A stretch of 64,000 nt of DNA, from the NCBI GenBank assembly GCA_029851415.1, contig CM056744.1, positions 91,251,907 to 91,315,906 of the forward strand, in the 5' to 3' direction. Of the stretch, positions 1 to 11,472 are shown in pieces. Position 1 is the stretch's first letter, and every line of letters begins with the position of its first letter. Under the pieces are notes generated by a model. It saw only the letters and a list, made by a program, of their open reading frames with translations. It was not told where the DNA came from and made no database searches. Both the position numbers and the translations under genes were made by a program. The stretch comes from Eretmocerus hayati. Taxonomy: Eukaryota > Arthropoda > Insecta > Hymenoptera > Aphelinidae.

Positions 1-903
1 TATAGGATGAAGGCTGTGGGTGATTCTCTCTATCTGGGTGATGTTGTTCCGGTGGTGGTCGTGTAACCCTCAGGATTACAAGACGCGCTGCTAAATCCCA
101 GACTTGTATTATAGATATAGAGCACGACCGTGTCACCGAGACTTCAATTAGTCGACGTTGCCATTATACTATGCGCCTCATGTGTTCAGAGGAATGTGTG
201 TATCTTACATTGTGTGTGCCTCGGTGCGCGGGTTCGTTGATAAGTGCACGCTCTCGTATATCCGGATTGCCACTTGTTTGGATTCTGCCTGCTGCTGTGA
301 TGCATCCTCGCACAGAGTTCAAAGACTACAAGAGAGATCCATGTGTCTTGCGTGAAAGAATTTTTTTTGAGATATTTTGTGACGAAGCTCGGCAATATCA
401 TCAAGAGCTAAGGATAGGGTAATCTGAGAGGATTCTTTGATAGATGGTGGAAATAGTCAACTGATCTGTTGTATCGATTTTACATATTGGGTTCAATATT
501 TTTCTCCAACATTTACTTTGTAGCAAATGAATGGCATCGGAATCGCACGAGACAGTTCGCGGTTTATTTTTGTTAGTCTGAGTCCACATAGACGCGCTCA
601 CCCTGGACACACGCGCTCTCTTCGCTGCGCTCTCCACCTAAACACCTGAATAGGTACCGAAAAAATGATTCTAGAATCCACCTAAGGTTATTTCCTCTCT
701 GTTTAAGTTTACAAGACAGGTTCGGGGGACGGAAAACGCTCGGTCCTTCGCTTAGAACGACAAATAATTGGTTCCCATCAAATCGTAATCGAAAGATAGT
801 GGATGTGCCTAATATCATCATCTCAACTTCTCATCAGGTCTCTAACTTGCAAACCATATGACAATATTCATCATGATCGTGAGTTCCCATTCGGACTTCT
901 TCC
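1..903. other. Gene-free stretch, no recognised feature
   Basis: I see no splice-flanked coding exon, RNA gene or repeat that I can name here. Open frames are short and overlap on both strands. Confidence 0.4.
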
Positions 904-1425
904 AGTGAGTTTCAGTGAGCATCACTGAAATTTCAGTGAGAACAGTCACTGAAGTTTCAGTGGCCTTTGGAGTCGGACGAGTCCTCATCACTGAAGTTTC
1001 AGTGAGCACCACTGAAGTCTCAGCGAGACCATTCACTGAAATTTCAGTGACCATTAGAGTCGGGCGGGCCATCGTCACTGAAGTTTCAGTGAGCATTACT
1101 GAAATTCCAGTGAATATCAACTGAAGTATCAAAGGCGCCAACTGGCAAAAAGACGAGAAACAAATCCGCGGGACCTTTTTGCCAGTTGAGTAAGCGCCTT
1201 TGATACTTCAGTTGATGTTCACTGGAATTTCAGTAATATGCTCACTGAAACTTCAGTGACGATGGCCCGCCCGACTCTAATAGTCACTGAAATTTCAGTG
1301 AATGGTCTCGCTGAAACTTCAGTGGTGCTCACTGAAACTTCAGTGATGTGGACTCGTCCGACCACCCAAGGTCACCGAAGTTTCAGTGCGACTTCAGTGA
1401 ATACTCACTGAAACTACTCACTGAA
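904..1425. repeat. Foldback repeat made of CACTGAAATTTCAGTG dyads
   Basis: The left arm (about 904-1152) and right arm (about 1175-1425) are inverted copies around a 22-bp centre; the innermost match is CAACTGGCAAAAAG against CTTTTTGCCAGTTG. Inside each arm the small palindrome CACTGAAATTTCAGTG and variants recur about every 20-40 bp, so the locus has inverted symmetry at two scales. Open frames here read as ITEVSVS-type repeats on both strands, which reflects the DNA repeat and not a gene. More half-copies continue to about 1490. Confidence 0.75.
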
Positions 1426-1490
1426 GTCATCAGTCAGAGTTGATCCCAGATTAACTGAAGTTCAGTGAGTTCTCACTGATGGTTTCGGAG

Positions 1491-3140
1491 AGAGTAGACT
1501 CAGCCTTAGCAATGTCAGACGAAAGGAACGATTGAGCTTTGTTGCGTCTCAAGACTCACGATCAATTTTGAGGAAATGACTCGAAAAACGAGAAAAATTA
1601 CTGTCATATCGGGTAACAGTATGTTGGCATCATGAGCGTAGTCACGCGGATGACCACAGGGGTAGTTTTCTACATTTTTTCGCAATCCATCTAAGAATTT
1701 TTAGTGAGCAGTAAAGTTCAATTGAGTCACTAAAATTGTTCAATACAATTTCGAAAAGAATTTTTAGACTTGAAAGAAGAGAACTTGTTGATTTTATACA
1801 AAGCCAATGGGACTGGATTTCTTTTCGTTTTTTTCTTTTCCTTGAGAAACGAATCATGTGACTGTAATATAGAATTGAAGATATCCGTTCGTATAATGCA
1901 AGCTTCAAATTATAATAAGACTCACGACCACCTCACGACGTTCAACGCACCAACAGCAGTTACATGTTCATAAAAAATCAATAGCACACGCCAATTTGAG
2001 CGTTGCATCATCCATAGCCGCGTGCATGAATTTTTTATATCGACTACCTCCCTTACCAACCCACTATGTCTCACATTTATACCACCACTTCTTCATCGAC
2101 TGCCTCGTAATAAGTGGTACAAGCCAACTTTTTTTCATACATCCGGTAACTCAATACTAGACTGTATGAGTACTCGTAGGATAAAATTGTAAATGAAAAG
2201 TTCAACAGAGGGATTTTACATAAAATTCGTTACAACTAAGTACATGGGATTAAACGTACGTTGACTCTGCATCAGAAAGTGGTAAAAGTCAGCTCTGTCT
2301 CTATTTTTAACCTACTCTAGAGATAATCTAATTTGCGATTCTTTCTCCGTTGATGACCAGGTCACACACAAGTGGTCTTGCTCACGATGGGCAACGAGTA
2401 GCGGAGGGTAAAAATAAAGTCTAGAAAAAAAGCTCTACGAAAATAGTCTTGTAAATTACATTCTGACTAATTTTCTGCTCGTAAAAGCACGACGAGCATT
2501 CGACTCGGACCAAATTGAGGCTGATGTGTAGCTTTGCATATGTATTGAGGTAGAATTTAGGCGCTGGCGATTCGCTTCGGTAGAAACGTTTTGGGCTCAC
2601 GATAACGAGGTGGTTAGAAGCTTTGAGCTGACGAGGCATTGTGTTCTGTCAGTCAATCGTCGATGTATGGTCAGTTGAAAAAATTTCAACCATACGATAT
2701 ACCTAGATTGATATTCTACGTGATATCGAATGCGTAACACGGACAGAGTAGGACATCAGAGGACGATTTTGATCGGTTGCCTGGCTTTGATTTTGAGGGT
2801 CTGATTGGAGCTTTATCTCAGTCATACCTTCTGTCGGCGACTGTCATTGAGAAATTCGTCAGTGCCCATAATTGGGAATTTCGAATGACCGAGCAGTTCT
2901 CCTCTGAATGAAAAGTATTGATCAAATATTGATCTCATTAGGGGGTAGCAGATATTTCACTTGGGCCTCAAAGAAATAGTGAGCTTCATGTTTTTAAGAA
3001 TCTGAAAAAGTTGAAGGACAAGACAGAAATTTTTCGACTGCCCATTTCACTTATTCTAGATAAAAATTGTAGCTCATGGCGTTACAGATAATGCGATGGA
3101 ACTTGAGAAACTCGATGTCGATTGCCCTGAAATATCTGTA
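1491..3140. other. Gene-free stretch, nothing recognised
   Basis: Anonymous AT-rich sequence. No exon with convincing splice sites and no repeat with clear ends was seen. Confidence 0.35.
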
Positions 3141-3859
3141 CTCTCTAAAACTCGAGCTAAAACTATTCGAATAGTTCTCATTACTCGAAACGATTGATCT
3201 ATAGTTGAGGCTCGCAATGTTGTTATTGAATTCCTGTGATTTCCCCGTGATTTACATAAAGTTGAATCTAAAACTAATATCAGTATATTGGATAGAATAT
3301 ACGGAAAAATTGAAGGATCCTGTTTCACACGTGTCAAAATAATGATATTGATTCAGGTCATGTCGGCCGATTTCACTCAATCACCAAGTCATTAAGTATA
3401 TACAATGACTCGATCGATCGAGTGGCCAAAAATCACGCTAACGGCGACTGATGCTCCTCAATTTTCACTCAAAGGCGAGTCATTTGGCTGGTCGAAACTC
3501 GAGCCACTAATCAAATCCAGCCAAATGACTCGCTTTTGAGTGAAAATTGAGGAGCATCAGTCGCCGTTAGCGTGATTTTTGGCCACTCGATCGATCGAGT
3601 AATTGTAATGATTTGGTGATTGAGTGAAATCGGCCGACATAACCTGAATCAATATCATTATTTTGACACGTGTGAAACAGGATCCTTCAATTTTTCCGTA
3701 TATTCTATCCAATGTATTGATATTAGTTTTAGATTCAACTTTATGTAAATCACGGGGAAATCACAGGGATTCAATAACAACATTGCGAGCCTCAACTTTA
3801 GATCAATCGTTTCAAGTGATGAGAACTATTCGAATAGTTTTAGCTCGAGTTTTAGAGAG
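3141..3859. mobile_element. 719-bp hairpin (foldback/MITE-like) element
   Basis: The sequence folds on itself around 3500. CTCTCTAAAACTCGAGC at 3141 is mirrored by GCTCGAGTTTTAGAGAG ending at 3859. The arms (about 3141-3491 and 3517-3859) differ at only scattered positions and leave a loop of about 25 bases. The matching 87- and 74-residue frames on opposite strands are the same arm read twice, so they are not genes. I found no clear target-site duplication. A non-autonomous foldback transposon is the simplest reading; a local inverted duplication is the alternative. Confidence 0.8.
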
Positions 3860-4943
3860 TCTTCGTGGGGATCTCGATATGTGCTAGTCTTCGTAGGGAG
3901 GTTAAAGTGTGCTAATTTTCGTAAGGGCCGACGAAATAATCCATTAATCAAGTAGAGAATAACCTTCCAACATTTTTTGTGAAATTAGCGGAACGGGATT
4001 GTTCCTGTGTCCATTAAATTTGTTCGATGTCCCATATATATCTCACAGACAAGTATACTTGAAAGTCCTTGCAGAATTCGAGCGCTCATATCAGTACTCC
4101 TCAAAAGCTCGAATATCGCACACAGAAACAGCACACTAATATTATATCCATACAATTCTAGAGAGGCTACGCATTTTTCTCAATTTTCGCAACGAGAGGA
4201 GCTTCATACTCTTGGCTGTGGCAAACGAAACAAATTGAGAGTGCAGCAAAAGTGGCGTCTAGCAGATATCTGCAACAGTACGTATACATATACGCGGGGG
4301 TTGGCCTTTTCACTACTTCATACATATTATGGTATACATACGTAGAGGTATATGGCAAAATTCTCTGTCGGACGGTTTATTGCATGCAGATGGAGCATAG
4401 AGCCAAGAGAAAGAGAATTTTTTTTTCAAAGGCTGCATATGAGGGGCTTCACACGGCGAGTGTGCGAAGCCAAGCAAATGAGAGCATGGCAGCGAAATCG
4501 ATCGCGACATCACTCCGCGGAGAGGCCGGGCATCAAGAGCCAGAATAATATCTTCATGAAGATATATTTATATGAAGTGTTGGCGAATATATTATGGATA
4601 GACGATGTGGGATGGAGCAGTCTCTTCAGATTAGCATGATAATTGAATTTTCGTAATGGAGAACGAGATGCAGATTTCACTTGAGAGTTGGGCATAATTT
4701 TGATTGTTTAACGATTTCGTAGTCTCAGATATGATGCTGCATGGTAAATTGATTCAAATATTTGAGTGAAGCGCTTTGAGTGGGATTCTATTATGATTAA
4801 ATTACTCAATGAAGATATCCCAAATCAACGAGCAAAGACGGGCTCGGGGGTCATCTATCATTTCAACTTGAATTCTCAATAGTTGCTATGCAAATTCTAT
4901 ATAAAATACACACTCACACTCCCTCGCAAATTTGTTTAAGTTT
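3860..4943. other. Gene-free stretch
   Basis: Overlapping short frames on both strands between 4007 and 4695 show no domain, splice structure or family resemblance that I recognise. Confidence 0.3.
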
Positions 4944-5830
4944 CAGGGTGTCTATGAGAATCTTTGCAAGGCAAAGAAGGACTTTCTAAGGACTTTTGAA
5001 GGACCAAAACCGGACAATGTAAGGACTTGGTTTTGGGAGCTACATGCTCATCGAGTACCCAAATACCATTCTTGAATCAACTATTAACTACAATTTATGT
5101 AATAACTAAATTTGTAAGTGTCCTCACAATAGTTGAAAGTTGAAAGATCCTGAGATTTCATCCTCAGAGTATCTTTTTGCTAGCAATAACTGTCCAAGTT
5201 ATACCAAGTTTTTTTTTAAACCTCTGTCAATGCTCACGATGGGATCGGGTACAGATCGCTATGCAACTAGCGACTCTTCTTCGAGGTTTTTACCAAAAAA
5301 ACTCATTGTATTTTAAACTTGAAAAGTTCTTTTGGGCCACTGCATTGCTATGAGAGAAGATTTTGCTCATATAATTGCCGAGCTAGTGCGTGCGATCTAT
5401 TTTTTTATATATATAATCGAACCCACAAGCAAATCGAGTAAGATGTATGAAAACGCTCATTCTGCGTATTGAATTCTTTCAATTCCTCCTGAACCCCCCC
5501 CCCCCCCCCCCCGCAAGATCTTTCTCGAAATCTCCACCAAGATGTTCGGGACCAATTTTTATTATTTAAATTTCTACACTCATTCAGAAAAATCTCTAGT
5601 AGTATATGGAAAATCCACGAGCGTACTGGCACTGATTACACCTCTTTTTTCTTATTTCTCAACTACTTTGAGAAGTTATTCTGCAAGACATTATATTGCT
5701 CGACTCTGAATTCCAAATTAGTAAGGACCTAGCCATGCAAATAAGGACTTTCTAAGGACATAGGGACTTTCCAAATCAAATAAGGACATTCTAAGGACTA
5801 GAAGGACTGGAAGGACCGGTAGACACCCTG
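4944..5830. mobile_element. Non-autonomous DNA transposon, TIR CAGGGTGTCTA
   Basis: The left end CAGGGTGTCTAT (4944) and right end TAGACACCCTG (to 5830) are inverted. Both flanks carry AGTTT, immediately left (4939-4943) and right (5831-5835), a candidate 5-bp target duplication. Close to both ends the motif AAGGACTTTCTAAGGAC and shorter AAGGAC copies recur, in the same orientation at both ends. No transposase frame is present. A run of about 19 C (near 5494-5512) lies inside. The superfamily is not certain. Confidence 0.65.
5494..5512. repeat. Homopolymer C run
   Basis: About 19 consecutive C residues inside the 4944-5830 element. Its length may be unreliable in any assembly. A similar G-rich run sits near 6143-6158. 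Confidence 0.9.
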
Positions 5831-6691
5831 AGTTTGATTTTGAGCCAGCCACCTACTATTTTACTTTATTATTGAAAAAGTTCAAGGATGATTTTCAAAA
5901 TTTTTTCCATCCCTATTCATGTAAATCGATATTTTTCACATCGCAATGTGACGGTAACTCTTTTTAAACGCTTTTATTCTACTTCGCCTTGGCCATAGTT
6001 CTGACACTGGTATTTTTTCCCCATTTCTGGAACAAGATTTTGGCTTCCTGTTTCTCGTTCGCTTAGGGACCCCATGATTGACGACTTCAATCAAGTGAGT
6101 AGGGAGGGTAGACAATTGAGCGTTAGCGGTCGTACGCGGTGGGGCGGGGGGGGGGGAGGTTGTCCTTGACTACAGTATCTGCTGCACGTAATGATGAGTG
6201 TGTGACATTCTAATACGAGACACCCATAGGGCTTATAGGCTGTCCAGTGTTATACGCATAGTTTCTTATGTACCGTGCAATTCCTTTCTGCGCGATTCTT
6301 TTTTATCGGTTTCTCAAATTCTATCTCTAATACACTACGCCGAGCTCCACCACGCCGTTTGGATCAGTGAATAAAAGCGTTTTTTAAAAATTCTTTTTAA
6401 CCTTTACTTATTATGAATTCACATGGAGCTAAAATCTTTATATTTAGACCCTCGGTGAATAAACAACGTATGAATTGCAGGTTTTGTTATTCATACTGAA
6501 TTTTTCGGCATTTGTACTGAAATCGATTGATTGATGAGCTACACATGTAACATGAATCATGCAGATTGTTCATTTAATAATGTTTGCCGTGATTATGAGT
6601 AAGTATAGGATTTTCAGCATAATATGAATTCTCTTCACACGACATTGACATTTTGGCAGCATCTGCAAGTGATGAACTTCTATTGGACTGG

Positions 6692-6700
6692 TATATAAAA
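6692..6700 (+). promoter_or_regulatory. Candidate TATA box
   Basis: TATATAAAA preceded by GG and followed by a GC-richer leader is a good insect TATA sequence. The first downstream ATG (6740) opens only a 16-codon frame, so no gene can be assigned. Chance occurrence is possible in AT-rich DNA. Confidence 0.3.
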
Positions 6701-7584
6701 TGGAGTGAGCTGCACATACAGGCTATTTTTTACAAACATAATGAGTATTGGTCCGACCACTAGAATTGTTCGACATACTACTTCACAGTAACATTGGCCA
6801 ATATTATCTGATCTTGATTGATTTTCCAGAAGCATGAGGATGAACACCAATGTTCTTATTGATCAATTGATTGATAAGTTTGGAAATCGCAAAAAAATAT
6901 CGCCGGTTATCGAACTCGAGCAAGCTTTCCTTTTTTCCAACTTGATCGTCGCACCAAAACTTTTTTGAGAAGAATATTGACACATGAGTTTTTCGTTGAG
7001 TCATCCTTGCAAATATCAGGCAGAGTAAAAATGACAAGTTTTTCCATCTTTATTCCGATCCAAATTTTTAGAGTAATCGACGACAAATATAGCAAAGCTC
7101 ATACTCAATCAATTAATCAAGTGCTACTCTATTCCTGGCACTATTTACTTACATCGGCAGAAAGTAGAACGTAACGGGATTTGCACGCAGATGATCGCAC
7201 GGAGGCTTTGCAAGACGTTTGGACAGAGCGAGAGATTGGCGATCGTGTCTATTTTCGGCTTGATAAAACAAACACAAGGCTCTATGCTCTCTTCTTAGCG
7301 ATGGTCTGTTAGCTTGATTATTCAATTATTTCGATAGCACATTTGGGCAAGCTACGAATCCGCTTCCAATCCTCATTCAATCGTACCTCCACACCATGTA
7401 TGAAAAACAAAAATGATGCGTCATTTTTCGCACGTGTTACGTTCAGACGTTTTTGAGGATCGAGCACCAGGTTAATGTAGATGGTTAATGTTAGATTTCG
7501 GTACAAGTACAAAGAACGTTATGGTTCCCGTGCACCAAATGACATTTTTTGGCTAGAACCGAAGACGAGTTAAGGAACTCACAA

Positions 7585-7915
7585 GAGTCTTGTAAATTCA
7601 ATATGCTCAGCTTGGGTGATCGACAGGCATCATGCTGAGCATGGTAAACTTGCACCTGCCCAATTGTTTCTTATTGTATAGCAGCCGACGATAAAATTGT
7701 TAACTCGTCGTGTTATGCACTTGTGTAACGGTCAGTGAGGATTGGTTCAACTAACGAATTTATGTTAGTTCAAGTCACTTGAATAGGCCAATGAGCACCT
7801 ACTTATGAAGTAGAGTGTTTGGCGATACGTTTTGACTAATTTCGAGGTTTTATTAATGCATGCATCGCCCGTCACCAGCGCTTGTAAATTTACCGTGCTC
7901 AGCTTAGTGCCCCCA
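7585..7915. repeat. Three dispersed copies of CTTGTAAATTTACC-TGCTCAGCTT
   Basis: Related copies occur at about 7588 (+), 7632-7655 (inverted: ATGCTGAGCATGGTAAACTTG) and 7882 (+). The conserved core is TTGTAAATTTACC followed by TGCTCAGC. They may be regulatory sites or the remains of an old repeat. Confidence 0.45.
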
Positions 7916-10031
7916 GACTACCCATGTTCAGTAGAGTGAATTTACGGAAAATTTTCACAGTGAAGGTAATAATTGTAACTGAAGAACAAGAACCATTCCA
8001 CCCAAGTGCCGAGCGTTATTCATCATCACTGCATTTTTCGAATCTCTCGTCTAGTTTCTACGCTACTGATGATGAAATTATAGTGTTTGACTCTTGAGCG
8101 GTGCCCTCGCCTTCGGCTTCGGGTGAAAAACATCATTCGGATACAAAAATCAACATTCCCGCCTTCGTATATATCGAAACAGAGGATTTGGCAATCGTGC
8201 GAAAACGTCACATTTCAGTACAGATGATGGAAAAATGAATTCACCACAAGCAGAGCTTGACGGTTCAAGAAGTTCAATTGCAAGCAAGAGGGTAGTTCCG
8301 TCTGTTTGCGGTCTGACTATAAACAGACGTGCAAAACAGACTTTGAAAGCGACACGACCAGACAGATCGAGAGTTCGTGTGTATGAGTTTTGGGTAGGAC
8401 GCGGTGATATCGGACTCTATATCCTATCTCAGTGAGCCGCAGGAGTTTGAAAGCCGTATACTATATACCGGCCAACTATTCTCGCCTCCTAGACCCAGAC
8501 GCTTCCCCGGAAATTCCTCGCCGGCAATCTCAGCCACGTGCGAATTTTGGTTTACCGGAGCGTCACACATATAGGTATATTATATCCATATAAGATTGTG
8601 TGGTCTAACAACGTCTTCTGCGAGATAGTCGATCGATTAATGCCTTGGGCTATCTTTTCAAATTTGATGGTCCAGCGAGAATTTCACGTGTCGATGAGAT
8701 TCTGCAGGTTCCTTCTACAATATCTTCTATACGACTGGTGCACGGAGTACTATTTAGCGCTCGCGCGAACTTATCCCCAAAAGCTGAATTGAACACGTTT
8801 TTAAGTTCATCAGAGGGTGACCCGCGAGTTGAAAATAGATAGTTGAATGCGGTATGGAACAGCGATTCTCCAGTCACTTTCTTGAGAGATTCAGCTCATC
8901 GGGCAACCAACTCGCTCACGATCTGCATTCCATTTGCTCGTCTCGATTCGTTTCATTCTCTGCTCGTAGTACGTTATAAACCACGACTACTATTGCCGCC
9001 ACCTTATATCCCAAACTTTTTCAATTTTCTCCTCGACCGGGAGACTCCATTCTACATCTATATACTTTTGCTTCCGATTGTGTGCGACGGAGGCAAAACT
9101 ATGGCAAGCTTGGAGCCATGCCGCACAATGAGCGAATGAAAGAATCGAATCGGAAAAACCTTGCTTGCGGCACTGGTTGCTCTGCTGTAAGGCGTTTGTT
9201 TGTGGCGTGGATCGCTGATTTTCATTCTAGAGCTGTGCAGAGTCTGATCGAGCGGGCTTACCTGTAACAGACAAGAGATTGTGATCAATTCAGGAGTTGT
9301 CAACACTGAAATACCGAGAGTTTGCGAGTCAAATATATTTGATTTGTTTTAGCTTTTTGGAGTGTTGAATTTAATTGATTTTTCGAAAAATAACGCAAGT
9401 GTGGGGACGTTGCCGAAGGAGATTTGCGAAACTTATATCGAGAACCCAAGCAAGTGCGAAAATTTGTTTGAAAATCGTCGAAACCACGATCGAAGAAAAA
9501 AGATGTACTCATTTCGATTCGCAAGAGTTTTTGGTCATTAGCCAAAATTTTTGATAACATATGCGCGTATGAAGCAGATGACATGGCAGATAGTTATGAA
9601 CTTCGAGATGACTGTGAGAGTATTCGTTTTCGAATTGACGATCATTTCAAAGATTCACGAGGTTATCAGGTTCTTTCATCTTTCAGTTATTAAATCGAGG
9701 GTCTTTTGTGATTTCATATTTTTCTTGTAATTCTCTGTAGCACCGGAATGAATCCAGAGTAACCGAAAGTAACTCTTAGCTAAGACATTTTTTCTGGAAG
9801 AATTTACAACTGTCTCTTTTTATTTTGTACTACTTAAATTCATTATATAGGCCTGCACTTCACGTTTAGAAAGGATTCTGGTGAAATACTGAAGAGTCTG
9901 TCAGCCTAAATAATTCCGCGCTCAAAGTTATCCCGTTGAACGGAGAAGGGGAATGTAACAATTTCTCAATTAGAATCAATTTTTGTCTCGATCGATATGA
10001 ACGGTCGGGACTTTATCGCTCGCGGAAATTT

Positions 10032-10279
10032 CAAATCATATTTATTACATGACTCAGCTGATGCAAGCTAATTTTAATCGACGGATCTGTTGATCAAGTG
10101 ACATAGATCGATATTGGATTACTCCAATTCGATCTATGTACCTTCAAGGCACCTCGAAATTCGGTTGTCGCAACTTGAAGGGTTTTGCGATATCCAATAT
10201 CGATCTATGTCACTTAATCAACAGATCCGTTGATTAAAATTAGATTGCATTAGCCGAGTCATGTAATAATATGATTTGT
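10032..10279. mobile_element. Short MITE-like foldback
   Basis: Inverted arms of about 95 bp (10032-10128 and about 10185-10279) share CAAATCATATTTATTACATGA at the outside and CATAGATCGATATTGGAT inside. The total is about 248 bp, non-coding. The target duplication is not clear. Confidence 0.7.
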
Positions 10280-10886
10280 AATCATTTTTCGGTTAATAGG
10301 CATTATCTTGAAATGTTAACTTGCTCGAAAGTTTTGTTTGGCGCCAGTTTATTGAAAAATCCATTTGAAGTGTTCAAGAGCCAGCGTAGTCAATCCGCGC
10401 GTCAATGATGACTTGAGAACAGAAATGCGCTAATGACACATCCACATGACAATAAACAAAACGTTCGCACACCATCGGTACATTATGTATTGGGCGTCTG
10501 ACGATTCAAAAACAGATTGATATTCATCACTAAACGTCTAAAGAAGCATGAAATGTTTACAGAAACTCTCTTAGTGGTAAAAATTGAGCCGTCATTGGGC
10601 AAAAATTGAATCATTCAATGGATGATTTTCAAAATTTGCGGCGCGCGCGTGTCGTATTCACGAGATGTGCCACAATATTCTTCATCATAGAAAGCATAGC
10701 CTCAGGTATACGTTTCATCAACCGATGAGTCTCTTTTGAGTCTTGATTCATATTATACACCAGAGCAGACTTCTGGTCGCGAATATAGTAGGATATGCCA
10801 AAACTCAACAGAGGGATGAGCAACAGACTAGTATGAAATTGCAACTTAGAACTAGCTCTTTTATTGTACACTCAGACTGTATTGTG
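10280..10886. other. Gene-free stretch flanking the Copia insertion
   Basis: No supported gene. This is the pre-insertion flank; the same locus continues after 18563 beyond the retrotransposon. Confidence 0.4.
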
Positions 10887-10891
10887 GGTAG
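10887..10891. repeat. Target-site duplication GGTAG (left)
   Basis: GGTAG directly abuts the left LTR and recurs at 18559-18563 directly after the right LTR. A 5-bp duplication is what Copia integrases produce. Confidence 0.85.
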
Positions 10892-11306
10892 TATTAGATT
10901 ATTTGGAAGCTGGTCCGGGATAGGCGACGAACAAACTGCACTCGAGTTTCGGTTCTGATTTATGACTTACGCACTCGCGACTTTTATTAAATCTACACCA
11001 CTAGCTTTACATTAGAACACACTCAGTACAAGAGCTCATGAAATACAGGTAAAAGTCGAAGAATACAAAAAGGTCTTCTAGAGAGAAATCAATGTAGATC
11101 TTGCTCGAAGCTAGTCACAGCAAGAAGTGATCGCGGCTCTTTACACCGCCAATCAACCTAACCCAAGCTGGCTGAGACAAGATTTGCGCGCGCAAGGACG
11201 GAGTTATGAAAATCGATATAGCCGGTCGATCAGCCTGCCTTGAAGCCAGAGCGGCACATCGGGAGCTGGTGCCGTGTCGAGGCGGTGCGCACAGAGTATT
11301 TTAACA
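10892..11306 (-). repeat. 3' LTR of the Copia element
   Basis: 415 bp. In element orientation it begins TGTTAAAATACTC and ends ATCTAATA, so the end is TA rather than the usual CA. A sense AATAAA lies at about 10983-10988, suited to 3' end formation. One CTAGAAG heptamer is present. Confidence 0.93.
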
Positions 11307-11318
11307 CTCCCTCCCTCT
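11307..11318 (-). other. Polypurine tract
   Basis: In sense orientation AGAGGGAGGGAG lies directly before the 3' LTR, the position and composition expected for the primer of plus-strand DNA synthesis. Confidence 0.85.
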
Positions 11319-11472
11319 GTGTGCACCTGCAGGCTAGGATCTTCTAGTCTGCGTTTTCCATCTCCCAATCCTCTGCCTCGTCCGAGTCCTCGTGAGCTTT
11401 AGGTTCTCCTTCTGCCAGTTTCTGGAAGTACTCTGAAACAATCAATCGACGCAGCTTCTAAGGATAATGGAT

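Larger units (their letters stand above)
5836..10031. other. Long stretch without a supported gene
   Basis: About 4.2 kb with only short overlapping frames. It holds a strong TATA-like box near 6692 and three copies of a 25-bp motif around 7588, 7632 and 7882, listed separately. The frame at 8235-8435 begins with a real ATG but resembles no family I know and has no clear splice context. Confidence 0.35.

Noticed and set aside
842..1141. Thr/Glu/Val-rich frames on both strands
   Set aside because: Produced by the CACTGAAA dyad array; reading is similar in both directions.
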